From assembly GCA_030824275.1 (NCBI GenBank), contig JAVBXY010000016.1, positions 1 to 64,000 of the forward strand: a stretch of 64,000 nt of DNA, given 5' to 3'. Both the position numbers and the translations under genes were made by a program. The notes under the pieces are model-generated. The model was not told the DNA's origin. It did not search any database and was given only the letters and a program-made list of their open reading frames with translations. This document shows, one piece after another, positions 46,044-55,009 of this stretch. The stretch comes from Rhodocyclaceae bacterium. Lineage in GTDB: Bacteria > Pseudomonadota > Gammaproteobacteria > Burkholderiales > Rhodocyclaceae. Every line of letters starts with the position of its first letter. The stretch's first letter is position 1.

Positions 46044-47813
46044 TCAGGTACAGCCATTACCAAATACATTGCAGAAGCGCAGGGACTCCGGGTAGGGGAA
46101 AAAATCGCGCAGGGCTCCGCTGCGGATTTCCTCCTGAGCTTGCTGCCAAAAAGCAGCATCGAACAAATCGGCATGATATTGCATGAAGGCAGCGCGAATC
46201 TTGTCCGATACCAGTAGAAACGTTTCGAACTCCTCAGGAAACACGTCGTTTCTCGCCACCGAATACCATGGGTCACCGGACATTTCAGCTTCGAAATTCG
46301 GGGGTGGTGGGATGCGACGAAACTTGCAGTCCGTCATGAATTCAATTTCGTCGTAGTCGTAGAACACTACCCGGCCGTAGCGGGTAACGCCGAAGTTCTT
46401 CCACAGCATGTCACCGGGAAAGATGTTGGCGATGGCCAGTTCACGAATTGCATTGCCATATTCGCGCACGGCATGCTCGATCTGGTCACCACGCCCGGCC
46501 CGCTCGGCTTTCTCGAGATAGATGTTGAGCGGCTCCATGCGCCGCTCGATATAGAGGTGCTTGATGATCAACTCATCGCCGTCTTCTTCCATCAGCGACG
46601 GAACTTCCTTGTACAACTCGGCAATCAGTTCCGGCGAGAAGCGTTCCTTGGGCAGGGCGACATAGGAAAACTCCAGCGTGTCAGCCATTCGACCAACGCG
46701 ATCCACCTGTTTGACCAACTGATACTTGCGCCGCACGGTGTCGTGATCCACCTCCTTCGAACTACCGAACACATCCTTGATCACTTTGAACACATAGGGA
46801 TAAGAAGGCAGTGTGAATACGAGCATGACCAGACCACGAATGCCAGGAGCGACGATGAACTGGTCTGCGGAATGGTGCAGGTGGAAAATCAGGTCGCGAA
46901 AGAACATGGTTTTGCCCTGCTTGCCAAGGCCGAGCATGGTGTAAAGCTCGGAGCGTGGCTTGTTGGGCATGATCGAACGCAGGAATTGGACGTAACCCGA
47001 CGGAACCTCCATGTCGACCATAAAGTAGGCCCGCGACAACGAGAAGAGGACTCCGATGCGCCAAGCATCGAGAATGATGGTATCAAGGTAGAGCTTGCCG
47101 GACGGCGAATGCAGCACAGGCACAGCGAAGGGGAATTCGATGGCGCCGTTGACCGCCTTGCCAATCACATAGGCACCCTTGTTCCGATAGAAGGCGGAAT
47201 TTAACACCTGGATTTGGAAGTTGGCCTCCCGCGCAGGAACGCTCCCCAGATGCCGCTCGACAGCGCGAACGATGAAATCCACATCCCGGTCCAGATCCTC
47301 GAACTCCCTCGTCCACCGGAAGTCGACGAAGAGTTCGTGTATGGACGTGCGAAAGCCCATCTCGTTCGGGTAGTAGCAGCGATAGGTGGGCGGCTGTGAT
47401 TCGATGTACTCGGTAGAAACCGCCGGCCGGACAAAGATGAAATCGTTGTGAAAGTAGGTGCGGTGCAGAATCTGGCAGAACACTGAATTGAAGAAGGTTT
47501 CTGCAAGTTCCGGCTGCTTGTGATTGGTCAACAGGCCGATGTAGTTGAGCTTGGCGTGCTGCCAGACTTCGTCACTAAGACTGTCGGCCCTGAAGTCCCG
47601 GTGCAGGTGCTCGGCGGTTTCCCGTACTCGATCATCGTAGAACTGTATCCGGTCGCGCACTGCCTGCTGGCCTTCTTGCCATCGAGTCTGCTCGAATCGA
47701 TCCTTGGCCAGCATCGATGTTTCCCGAAACAAGCGATAGTGTCGATCGAAGCCTTCTACCAGCACATGGGCAATCCGCTCGGCTATCCGATCATCAGCAG
47801 GATCTACGGTCAT
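46044..47813 (-). CDS. aceK: Isocitrate dehydrogenase kinase/phosphatase
   Basis: A 589-residue protein of normal AceK length. Recognisable blocks are YFHNDFIFVRPAVSTEYIES, the kinase-like region APGIRGLVMLVFTLPSYPYV with KVIKDVFGSSKE, and the C-terminal NIFPGDMLWKNFGVTRYGRV. It phosphorylates and dephosphorylates isocitrate dehydrogenase to direct carbon to the glyoxylate bypass. Its target (dimeric IDH) is encoded at 50446-51690. It is divergent from the monomeric IDH gene across a 225-bp gap that must hold both promoters. No aceA or aceB is in the window. Confidence 0.96.
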   Translation of the reverse strand: MTVDPADDRIAERIAHVLVEGFDRHYRLFRETSMLAKDRFEQTRWQEGQQAVRDRIQFYDDRVRETAEHLHRDFRADSLSDEVWQHAKLNYIGLLTNHKQPELAETFFNSVFCQILHRTYFHNDFIFVRPAVSTEYIESQPPTYRCYYPNEMGFRTSIHELFVDFRWTREFEDLDRDVDFIVRAVERHLGSVPAREANFQIQVLNSAFYRNKGAYVIGKAVNGAIEFPFAVPVLHSPSGKLYLDTIILDAWRIGVLFSLSRAYFMVDMEVPSGYVQFLRSIMPNKPRSELYTMLGLGKQGKTMFFRDLIFHLHHSADQFIVAPGIRGLVMLVFTLPSYPYVFKVIKDVFGSSKEVDHDTVRRKYQLVKQVDRVGRMADTLEFSYVALPKERFSPELIAELYKEVPSLMEEDGDELIIKHLYIERRMEPLNIYLEKAERAGRGDQIEHAVREYGNAIRELAIANIFPGDMLWKNFGVTRYGRVVFYDYDEIEFMTDCKFRRIPPPPNFEAEMSGDPWYSVARNDVFPEEFETFLLVSDKIRAAFMQYHADLFDAAFWQQAQEEIRSGALRDFFPYPESLRFCNVFGNGCT

Positions 47814-48038
47814 CAGATGGAAATTTCACGGGGATCAGGCTGGTAATTTTAGCAGCAGGGCGAATGTCTCCACCCCCTCGCCCAAAGCTCAAGCATTGAC
47901 GGGAAGTGCTTCGGTCAAGGATACTCGCGCCTCCCGGATGCGTGACTCACCTGATTGGGCGAATCATTCATCAGGATGATTTTATCGACATCATCCGCCC
48001 GGAGAATTCAACCCAAAATACAAAATACGGAGTGTGAA

Positions 48039-50276
48039 ATGGCTACAGGGAAATCAAAGATCATCTACACATTAACGGACGAGGCCCCGTTCCTGGCGAC
48101 TTGTTCCCTGCTGCCGGTCATCCAGACATTCACGGCCCCCGCCGGCATCGATGTCGTCGAGAGCGACATTTCGGTGGCGGCCCGTGTACTCACCGAATTT
48201 GCTGACTGCCTGACGGATGTACAAAAGGTCAAGGACAACCTGGCCGAATTGGGACGCCTGACGCAGGACCCCGACACCAACATCATCAAGCTGCCCAACA
48301 TCAGCGCCTCGGTCTCACAGCTGATTTCCTGCATCCGCGAATTGCAGGCCAAGGGTTACAAGATTCCCGACTTCCCGGAAGACCCGAAGACCGATGAGGA
48401 AAAGTCCATCAAGGCCCGCTACTCGAAGTGCATCGGCAGCGCCGTAAACCCGGTCCTGCGCGAAGGCAACTCGGATCGCCGTGCACCGAACGCGGTGAAG
48501 AACTTTGCCCGCAAGAATCCCCATTCCATGGGCGAATGGAGCCAGGCATCGCGCACCCACGTCTCGCACATGCACCATGGCGACTTCTACCATGGCGAAA
48601 AATCGCTGACCCTGGACAAGGCACGCGATGTAAAGATGGAACTTCTCACCAAGGGCGGCAAGGCCCTGGTGCTGAAGCCCAAGGTTTCCCTGCTGGCCGG
48701 AGAAATCATCGACAGCATGTTCATGAGCAAGACCGCACTGTGCGAGTTTTACGAGAAGGAACTGGAGGATGCACGCAAGACCGGCGTAATGTTCTCCCTG
48801 CACGTCAAGGCAACGATGATGAAGGTCTCGCACCCCATCGTATTCGGTCACTGCGTCAAGATTTTCTACAAGGATGCCTTCGCCAAGCACGGCAAGCTCT
48901 TCGATGAGCTGGGCATCAATGTCAATAACGGCATGGCCAATCTCTACGACAAGATCGCCACGCTGCCGGAGTCGAAGCGTGAGGAAATCCTCCATGACCT
49001 TCACGCCTGCCACGAACATCGGCCGGAACTGGCCATGGTGGACTCCGCCAAGGGCATCACCAATTTCCACTCGCCGAATGATGTGATCGTCGACGCATCC
49101 ATGCCGGCCATGATCCGTATCGGCGGCAAGATGTGGGGTGCCGATGGCCGGACCAAGGACGTCAAGGCGGTGATGCCGGAGAGTACTTTTGCCCGTATCT
49201 ACCAGGAGATGATCAACTTCTGCAAGTGGCACGGCAACTTCGACCCGACCACCATGGGTACCGTGCCCAACGTGGGCCTGATGGCCCAACAGGCCGAAGA
49301 GTACGGATCGCACGACAAGACCTTCGAGGTTCCGGAGGATGGCATTGCTAACATCACCGACCTCGCCACTGGCGAAGTCTTGCTCACCCAGCATGTCGAG
49401 AAAGGTGACATCTGGCGCATGTGCCAGGTCAAGGACGCGCCCGTCCGCGACTGGGTCAAGCTGGCGGTCACCCGCGCCCGCAACTCCGGCATGCCCGCCA
49501 TCTTCTGGCTCGACCCGTATCGTCCGCATGAAGCCGAACTGATCAAGAAGGTAAAAACCTATCTCAAGGATCACGACACCGCCGGCCTCGACATCCAGAT
49601 CATGTCGCAGGTCCGCGCCATGCGCTTTACGCTGGAGCGTGTGATCCGTGGTCTCGACACGATTTCGGTGACCGGCAACATCCTGCGCGATTATCTGACC
49701 GATCTGTTCCCGATCATGGAACTCGGCACCAGCGCCAAGATGCTGTCCATCGTGCCGCTGATGGCCGGTGGCGGCATGTACGAAACCGGTGCCGGCGGTT
49801 CCGCGCCCAAGCATGTCAAACAGCTGGTCGAGGAAAACCACCTGCGTTGGGATTCGCTGGGTGAATTCCTTGCGCTGGCAGTATCGCTGGAAGACCTGGG
49901 CCTGAAGAACGGCAACAGCAAGGCGAAAATCCTGGCGAAGACGCTCGACGAAGCCACCGGCAAGCTACTGGACAACAACAAAGGCCCTTCATCGCGTACC
50001 GGCGAGCTGGATAACCGTGGCAGTCACTTCTATCTCGCCATGTACTGGGCCGAAGCCCTGGCAGCGCAGACGGAAGATGCGGACTTGAAGGCTCGTTTCG
50101 CGCCTCTGGCAAAGGCCCTGGCTGAAAACGAACAGAAGATCATCGCCGAGCTCAAGTCCGTTCAGGGCAAGCCAGTGGACATCGGTGGCTATTTCCTGCC
50201 TGACCCGGCAAAGATAGCGGCGGTGATGCGCCCGAGCGCCACCTTCAATGCCGTCCTCGCGACCGCCAGCATGTAA
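48039..50276 (+). CDS. icd: Monomeric NADP-dependent isocitrate dehydrogenase
   Basis: A 745-residue enzyme of the monomeric IDH-II type, near the usual 740. It begins [20 protein letters not shown] and includes the [20 protein letters not shown] and [21 protein letters not shown] family blocks (here [16 protein letters not shown]). It oxidises isocitrate to 2-oxoglutarate with NADP+. The ATG is supported by the conserved N-terminus and GGAGTG upstream; a longer frame upstream is not supported. It is expected not to be an AceK target. A hairpin (50307-50342) follows the gene. Confidence 0.96.
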   Translation: MATGKSKIIYTLTDEAPFLATCSLLPVIQTFTAPAGIDVVESDISVAARVLTEFADCLTDVQKVKDNLAELGRLTQDPDTNIIKLPNISASVSQLISCIRELQAKGYKIPDFPEDPKTDEEKSIKARYSKCIGSAVNPVLREGNSDRRAPNAVKNFARKNPHSMGEWSQASRTHVSHMHHGDFYHGEKSLTLDKARDVKMELLTKGGKALVLKPKVSLLAGEIIDSMFMSKTALCEFYEKELEDARKTGVMFSLHVKATMMKVSHPIVFGHCVKIFYKDAFAKHGKLFDELGINVNNGMANLYDKIATLPESKREEILHDLHACHEHRPELAMVDSAKGITNFHSPNDVIVDASMPAMIRIGGKMWGADGRTKDVKAVMPESTFARIYQEMINFCKWHGNFDPTTMGTVPNVGLMAQQAEEYGSHDKTFEVPEDGIANITDLATGEVLLTQHVEKGDIWRMCQVKDAPVRDWVKLAVTRARNSGMPAIFWLDPYRPHEAELIKKVKTYLKDHDTAGLDIQIMSQVRAMRFTLERVIRGLDTISVTGNILRDYLTDLFPIMELGTSAKMLSIVPLMAGGGMYETGAGGSAPKHVKQLVEENHLRWDSLGEFLALAVSLEDLGLKNGNSKAKILAKTLDEATGKLLDNNKGPSSRTGELDNRGSHFYLAMYWAEALAAQTEDADLKARFAPLAKALAENEQKIIAELKSVQGKPVDIGGYFLPDPAKIAAVMRPSATFNAVLATASM

Positions 50277-50306
50277 CGCTGGTTACGGGTAATTCCGGTA
50301 TTACTG

Positions 50307-50342
50307 TCGAGCCGCTTGTCCAGAAATGGGCAAGCGGCTCGA
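50307..50342 (+). terminator. Probable terminator after the monomeric IDH gene
   Basis: A 12-bp stem TCGAGCCGCTTG / CAAGCGGCTCGA followed by TTGCTTTG. The T tract is imperfect, so efficiency is uncertain. Confidence 0.6.
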
Positions 50343-50445
50343 TTGCTTTGCCCCCCATGACAAGGGGCCACGTTACTGGAGGATAATGATCGGTGTTGCA
50401 AACTCATCCCTAGATGTTTTTCACCACACAATAAATGGAGCAGGC

Positions 50446-51690
50446 ATGAGCACTTCCCAGATCAAAGTTCCCACACAAGGCCAGAAAATCATTCCTGGCC
50501 AGCCGATTCCCGACGATCCGATCATTCCTTTTATTGAAGGCGATGGTATCGGTGTCGACATCACTCCCGTCATGCAGAAGGTCGTCGATGCAGCAGTGGC
50601 CAAGGCCTATGGCGGCAAGCGAAAGATTTCCTGGATGGAAGTCTATGCCGGTGAAAAGTCCACCCGTCTCTACGGTCCCGATGTCTGGCTGCCGCAGGAA
50701 ACCATTGATGCGTGCAAGGCCTACTCCGTCTCCATCAAAGGCCCCCTGACCACCCCTGTCGGCGGTGGTATCCGTTCGCTGAATGTGGCCCTGCGCCAGG
50801 AAATGGACCTATATCAGTGCGTCCGCCCGGTGCGCTACTTCAAGGGCATTCCCTCACCGCTGAAGGATCCGACCAAGACCGACATGGTCATCTTCCGCGA
50901 GAATACCGAGGACATCTATGCCGGCATCGAATGGCAGGCCGAATCCGAGCAAGCAAAGAAAGTCATCAAGTTCTTGCAGGAGGAAATGGGCGTCAAAAAG
51001 ATTCGCTTCCCCAACACCTCCGGCATCGGCATCAAACCGGTATCCAAGGAAGGCACCAGCCGCCTGACCCGCGCTGCGATCCAGTACGCCATCGACAATG
51101 ATCGCAAGAGTGTGACCATCGTGCACAAGGGCAACATCATGAAGTTCACCGAAGGTGGCTTCCGTGACTGGAGCTACGAACTGGCGCAGAAGGAATTCGG
51201 TGCACAGTTGATCGACGGTGGCCCATGGTGCAGCTTCAAGAACCCCAAGACCGGCCGCGAAATCTTGGTCAAGGACGCCATCGCCGATGCATTCCTGCAA
51301 CAGATCCTGCTGCGTCCGGCTGAGTATGACGTAATCGCCTGCTGCAACCTCAACGGCGATTACATTTCAGACGCGCTGGCGGCGCAAGTCGGCGGTATCG
51401 GCATCGCCCCGGGGGCCAACATCTCCGACGACTACGCGGTGTTCGAAGCCACCCACGGCACAGCGCCCAAGTACGCCGGCAAGGACTATGTGAACCCCGG
51501 TTCCCTAATTCTCTCCGCCGAAATGATGTTGCGGCACATGGGCTGGGTGGAGGCGGCGGACCTGATCATCAAGTCCATGGAAGCCGCCATTGGCGACAAG
51601 GTGGTGACTTACGACTTCGCGCGCCTGATGGATGGCGCGAAAGAAGTGAAGTGTTCGGCCTTCGGCCAGGCCATGATCGACCGGATGTGA
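50446..51690 (+). CDS. icd: Dimeric NADP-dependent isocitrate dehydrogenase (AceK-regulated type)
   Basis: A 414-residue type I IDH, like E. coli Icd. The substrate loop [13 protein letters not shown] carries the serine (Ser113 in E. coli) that AceK phosphorylates. [29 protein letters not shown] and [14 protein letters not shown] are conserved catalytic segments, and Lys and Tyr residues for NADP binding follow [10 protein letters not shown]. The ATG has AATGGAGCAGG upstream. It is preceded by the monomeric IDH gene and followed by a strong terminator. It makes 2-oxoglutarate and NADPH in the TCA cycle. Confidence 0.96.
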   Translation: MSTSQIKVPTQGQKIIPGQPIPDDPIIPFIEGDGIGVDITPVMQKVVDAAVAKAYGGKRKISWMEVYAGEKSTRLYGPDVWLPQETIDACKAYSVSIKGPLTTPVGGGIRSLNVALRQEMDLYQCVRPVRYFKGIPSPLKDPTKTDMVIFRENTEDIYAGIEWQAESEQAKKVIKFLQEEMGVKKIRFPNTSGIGIKPVSKEGTSRLTRAAIQYAIDNDRKSVTIVHKGNIMKFTEGGFRDWSYELAQKEFGAQLIDGGPWCSFKNPKTGREILVKDAIADAFLQQILLRPAEYDVIACCNLNGDYISDALAAQVGGIGIAPGANISDDYAVFEATHGTAPKYAGKDYVNPGSLILSAEMMLRHMGWVEAADLIIKSMEAAIGDKVVTYDFARLMDGAKEVKCSAFGQAMIDRM

Positions 51691-51702
51691 GACAGACTGA
51701 CC

Positions 51703-51736
51703 AATGAAAAAGCCCGCTTAGGCGGGCTTTTTCATT
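51703..51736. terminator. Terminator after the dimeric IDH gene
   Basis: Stem GAAAAAGCCCGC / GCGGGCTTTTTC with a TTAG loop, followed by a T-rich tract. It is strong on the plus strand and may act on both. Confidence 0.9.
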
Positions 51737-51746
51737 TCAGCGCCAT

Positions 51747-51772
51747 AAAGAGTCGGCGCTGGCATTACGGCG
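51747..51772 (-). repeat. Dispersed 24-bp repeat, copy 12 (intergenic)
   Basis: Minus strand GCCGTAATGCCAGCGCCGAC followed by TCTTT. It lies between the icd terminator and the end of the csp gene. Confidence 0.82.
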
Positions 51773-51783
51773 ATACGCGGCAA

Positions 51784-51987
51784 TCAAGGCTTCTGGATGT
51801 TCGACGCCTGCTTGCCCTTGGGACCCTGGACGACGTCGAAGGTGACCTTCTCGCCTTCTTTCAGGGACTTGAAGCCAGCCATGTTGATGGCCGAGAAATG
51901 CGCGAACAGATCTTCGCTGCCGTCGTCCGGGGTGATGAAACCAAAACCCTTGGCGTCGTTAAACCACTTGACAGTACCAGTTGCCAT
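51784..51987 (-). CDS. Cold-shock protein (CspA family)
   Basis: A 67-residue OB-fold protein. RNP1-type [11 protein letters not shown] and RNP2-type LFAHFSAIN motifs are present. It binds single-stranded RNA/DNA and acts as an RNA chaperone. The ATG at 51987 was taken instead of 51993, two codons earlier, because [11 protein letters not shown] is the usual family start. The mRNA has a long leader (51988 to about 52182), typical of cold-inducible csp genes, with a candidate promoter upstream. Confidence 0.95.
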   Translation of the reverse strand: MATGTVKWFNDAKGFGFITPDDGSEDLFAHFSAINMAGFKSLKEGEKVTFDVVQGPKGKQASNIQKP

Positions 51988-52374
51988 AATCACTTATTCC
52001 TTAATCAAAAACAGAAAAATCGGCCACCGCTGCGGGCTGCAAAACGCCGCACCCCGGCCGGGGCATGTTTGACATCAAGTTCGGGAATAGCAGAGGGAGC
52101 CAGGCGGCAAACCAGAGGAACTGCGAAACGGCAGGCTGAGAGAGAACCGTAGATCACTGCGTGAGACCTTGTACCAAACACGGTTCGCGTTTTACGCATA
52201 TTGTCAAGCAGCGTCAACAACTTTCTATGCTGCATTGCACAGCCTGATTTTGGCTTGGCGATTGGCTTAGCTATTGGGTTTTCCCAAGTCGCCCCAAAAT
52301 GCACTGTCATGAGAGGTCTATTCCCTCTTTTCAGGTGGTGTTGATCGATGCGGGAATCGCATTAGAATCGAAAC
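51988..52374. other. csp leader and csp-clpS intergenic region
   Basis: About 390 bp without a gene. 51988 to about 52182 would be the csp leader. The csp promoter lies at 52189-52217 (see separate entry). From 52218 to 52374 I see no gene or clear terminator; a clpS promoter must lie in it, but I could not identify its elements with confidence. Confidence 0.6.
52189..52217 (-). promoter_or_regulatory. Candidate sigma-70 promoter of the cold-shock gene
   Basis: Minus strand TTGACG (-35), 17-bp spacer, TAAAAC (-10). The leader to the start codon would be roughly 195 bases, as in other csp genes. The -10 matches the consensus at four of six positions. Confidence 0.5.
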
Positions 52375-52695
52375 ATGGTCACACGAAAGCAAGTCGGGCC
52401 GGAGGGTGGCGCTGCGCTGGCTCCGGAAAAAAGTCGAACCAAGCCACCGCCCATGTTCAAGGTGCTGTTGCTCAACGACGACTTCACGCCGATGGATTTT
52501 GTGGTGGTGGTGCTGGAAAAGTTTTTCAAGCTCTCTCGGGAACAGTCTACGATGGTGATGCTGACGGTTCATCGCGAAGGGAAGGGAGTCTGCGGTATCT
52601 ATCCACGGGATGTGGCCGCGACTAAGGTTGAGCAGGTTAGTGCGTTTGCACGTCGGCACCAGCACCCGCTGGCTTGCGTGATGGAGGAAAACTGA
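52375..52695 (+). CDS. clpS: ClpS adaptor protein
   Basis: A 106-residue adaptor that delivers N-degron proteins to ClpAP. An unstructured N-terminal tail (residues 1-25) precedes the core [20 protein letters not shown] (residues 28-47) with the N-end-rule pocket residues, and the C-terminal block [19 protein letters not shown]. The start ATG lies before VTRKQVGP. Its stop overlaps the clpA ATG at 52695, so the two are translationally coupled. Confidence 0.95.
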   Translation: MVTRKQVGPEGGAALAPEKSRTKPPPMFKVLLLNDDFTPMDFVVVVLEKFFKLSREQSTMVMLTVHREGKGVCGIYPRDVAATKVEQVSAFARRHQHPLACVMEEN

Positions 52696-54968
52696 TGATC
52701 GCCCAGGAACTGGAAGTCAGCTTGCACATGGCTTTTGTCGAAGCACGGCAGAAGCGCCATGAGTTCATCACCGTTGAGCACCTGCTGCTGGCACTGCTCG
52801 ACAATCCCTCCGCCGCCGAGGTTCTGCGCGCCTGCGCCGCCGAGGTCGATGGCCTGCGCCAGGAACTGGTGACCTTCATCAGCGAGCACACCCCCACGGT
52901 GGCCGGCAGCGAAGAAATCGACACCCAGCCGACTCTCGGCTTCCAGCGCGTGATCCAGCGCGCCATCCTGCATGTGCAGTCCTCGGGCAAGAAGGAAGTC
53001 ACCGGCGCCAACGTGCTGGTGGCCATCTTCGGCGAAAAGGATTCCCATGCTGTCTATTTCCTCCAGCGCCAGAACATCACCCGCCTGGATGTGGTGAATT
53101 TCATCTCTCACGGCATCACGAAAACGCCGCAGCCGTCCAGCAAGGAAGAACCGACGGAAACCGAAGCCGAGCAGCAGGAAAAGGGCGGCGCGCTGGAGAG
53201 CTTCACCCTGAACCTCAACCAGCAGGCACTGACCGGCAAGATCGACCCGTTGATCGGGCGCGAAAAGGAACTGGAGCGCGTAATCCAGACCCTTTGCCGT
53301 CGGCGCAAGAACAACCCGCTACTGGTTGGCGAAGCCGGTGTCGGCAAGACCGCCATTGCGGAGGGATTGGCCCGCCGCATCATCGAAAACCGCGTACCGG
53401 ACATTCTCGCCAATGCCACCGTCTACTCCTTGGACATGGGCGCGCTGCTGGCCGGCACCAAGTATCGCGGCGATTTCGAACAACGCCTCAAGGGCGTGCT
53501 GAAACAGCTCGCCGAAAATCCGAATGCGATCCTGTTCATCGACGAGATCCACACCCTGATCGGTGCCGGTGCAGCCTCCGGCGGTACGCTGGATGCCTCC
53601 AACCTGCTCAAACCGGCCCTGTCGTCCGGTGCGCTGAAGTGCATCGGCGCCACCACCTACACCGAGTTCCGTGGCGTCTTCGAGAAGGATCACGCCCTCT
53701 CCCGTCGCTTCCAGAAAGTGGACGTCAATGAGCCGTCCGTGGATGAAACCGTCTCCATCCTGCGCGGCCTCAAGTCGCGCTTCGAGGAGCACCACGGCGT
53801 CAAGTATTCGGCGGCAGCGATTTCCAGCGCGGCCGAGCTGGCGGCAAAGTACATCAACGATCGCCACCTGCCGGACAAGGCCATCGACGTCATCGACGAG
53901 GCCGGTGCCGCCCAGCGCATCCTGCCCAAGTCGAAGCAGAAGAAGACCATCGGCAAGCCGGAGATCGAGGACATCGTTGCCAAGATCGCCCGCATCCCGC
54001 CGCAGCACGTTTCCGCCGACGACCGCTCGGCCCTGAAGAACCTTGACCGTGACCTGAAGAACATGGTCTTCGGCCAGGACGCCGCCATCGACGCGCTGGC
54101 CAAGGCCATCAAGATGTCGCGCTCGGGCCTGGGCAATCCGCAGAAGCCCATCGGCAGCTTCCTTTTCTCTGGCCCCACGGGCGTTGGCAAGACCGAAGTG
54201 GCCCGCCAATTGGCCTATGGCATGGGTATCGAATTGATCCGCTTCGATATGTCGGAATACATGGAACGCCACGCGGTGAGCCGCCTGATCGGCGCGCCGC
54301 CGGGATATGTCGGCTTCGACCAGGGCGGCCTGCTGACCGAGGCCGTGACCAAGAAGCCCCACGCCGTGCTGCTGCTCGACGAAATCGAAAAGGCCCACCC
54401 GGATATCTTCAACATCCTGCTCCAGGTGATGGACCACGGCACGCTGACGGACAACAACGGCCGCAAGGCCGACTTCCGCAACATCGTCATCATCATGACC
54501 ACCAATGCCGGCGCCGAAGCCCTGCAAAAGACCAGCATCGGCTTCACCGCCAACAAGGGTCAGGGCGACGAGATGGCGGACATCAAGCGCATGTTCACGC
54601 CGGAGTTCCGCAATCGTCTGGATGCCATCATCTCCTTCAGCGCGCTGGACGCCAGCATCATCCTGCGCGTGGTGGACAAGTTCCTGATGCAGCTCGAAGG
54701 CCAGTTGCACGAGAAGAAAGTGGAAGCCATCTTCACCGATACCCTGCGCGCATGGCTGGGTGAAAAGGGCTTTGATCCGCTGATGGGTGCCCGCCCAATG
54801 GCGCGCCTGATTCAGGACACGATCCGCTCCGCGCTGGCCGACGAACTACTGTTCGGCAAGCTGGTGCATGGCGGTCGCGTCACCATCGACCTCGACGAGC
54901 ACGAGAAAGTAAAACTGGTCTTCGAGGAAGCCGTAGTTACCCCGGCATCGCCTGCACCGGCGGTCTGA
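52695..54968 (+). CDS. clpA: ATP-dependent Clp protease ATP-binding subunit ClpA
   Basis: A 757-residue AAA+ unfoldase, the family length. An N-terminal Clp_N repeat domain (residues 1-150) is followed by AAA+ module D1 with Walker A GEAGVGKT and Walker B ILFIDEIHTL, then D2 with Walker A GPTGVGKTEV, Walker B VLLLDEIEKAHPD, and the C-terminal ARPMARLIQDTI helix. It unfolds substrates for ClpP, receiving N-degron substrates from ClpS. The ATG overlaps the clpS stop. A hairpin (54976-55009) at the convergent end closes the unit. Confidence 0.96.
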   Translation: MIAQELEVSLHMAFVEARQKRHEFITVEHLLLALLDNPSAAEVLRACAAEVDGLRQELVTFISEHTPTVAGSEEIDTQPTLGFQRVIQRAILHVQSSGKKEVTGANVLVAIFGEKDSHAVYFLQRQNITRLDVVNFISHGITKTPQPSSKEEPTETEAEQQEKGGALESFTLNLNQQALTGKIDPLIGREKELERVIQTLCRRRKNNPLLVGEAGVGKTAIAEGLARRIIENRVPDILANATVYSLDMGALLAGTKYRGDFEQRLKGVLKQLAENPNAILFIDEIHTLIGAGAASGGTLDASNLLKPALSSGALKCIGATTYTEFRGVFEKDHALSRRFQKVDVNEPSVDETVSILRGLKSRFEEHHGVKYSAAAISSAAELAAKYINDRHLPDKAIDVIDEAGAAQRILPKSKQKKTIGKPEIEDIVAKIARIPPQHVSADDRSALKNLDRDLKNMVFGQDAAIDALAKAIKMSRSGLGNPQKPIGSFLFSGPTGVGKTEVARQLAYGMGIELIRFDMSEYMERHAVSRLIGAPPGYVGFDQGGLLTEAVTKKPHAVLLLDEIEKAHPDIFNILLQVMDHGTLTDNNGRKADFRNIVIIMTTNAGAEALQKTSIGFTANKGQGDEMADIKRMFTPEFRNRLDAIISFSALDASIILRVVDKFLMQLEGQLHEKKVEAIFTDTLRAWLGEKGFDPLMGARPMARLIQDTIRSALADELLFGKLVHGGRVTIDLDEHEKVKLVFEEAVVTPASPAPAV

Positions 54969-54975
54969 AAATCCT

Positions 54976-55009
54976 CCCGCTGGCAGCTAAGTAATCAGTT
55001 GCCAGCGGG
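54976..55009. terminator. Hairpin between clpA and the hybrid kinase gene
   Basis: A perfect 10-bp stem CCCGCTGGCA / TGCCAGCGGG with a 14-base loop, between the convergent stops. There is no long T tract on either side, so it is a probable rather than certain terminator. Confidence 0.6.
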
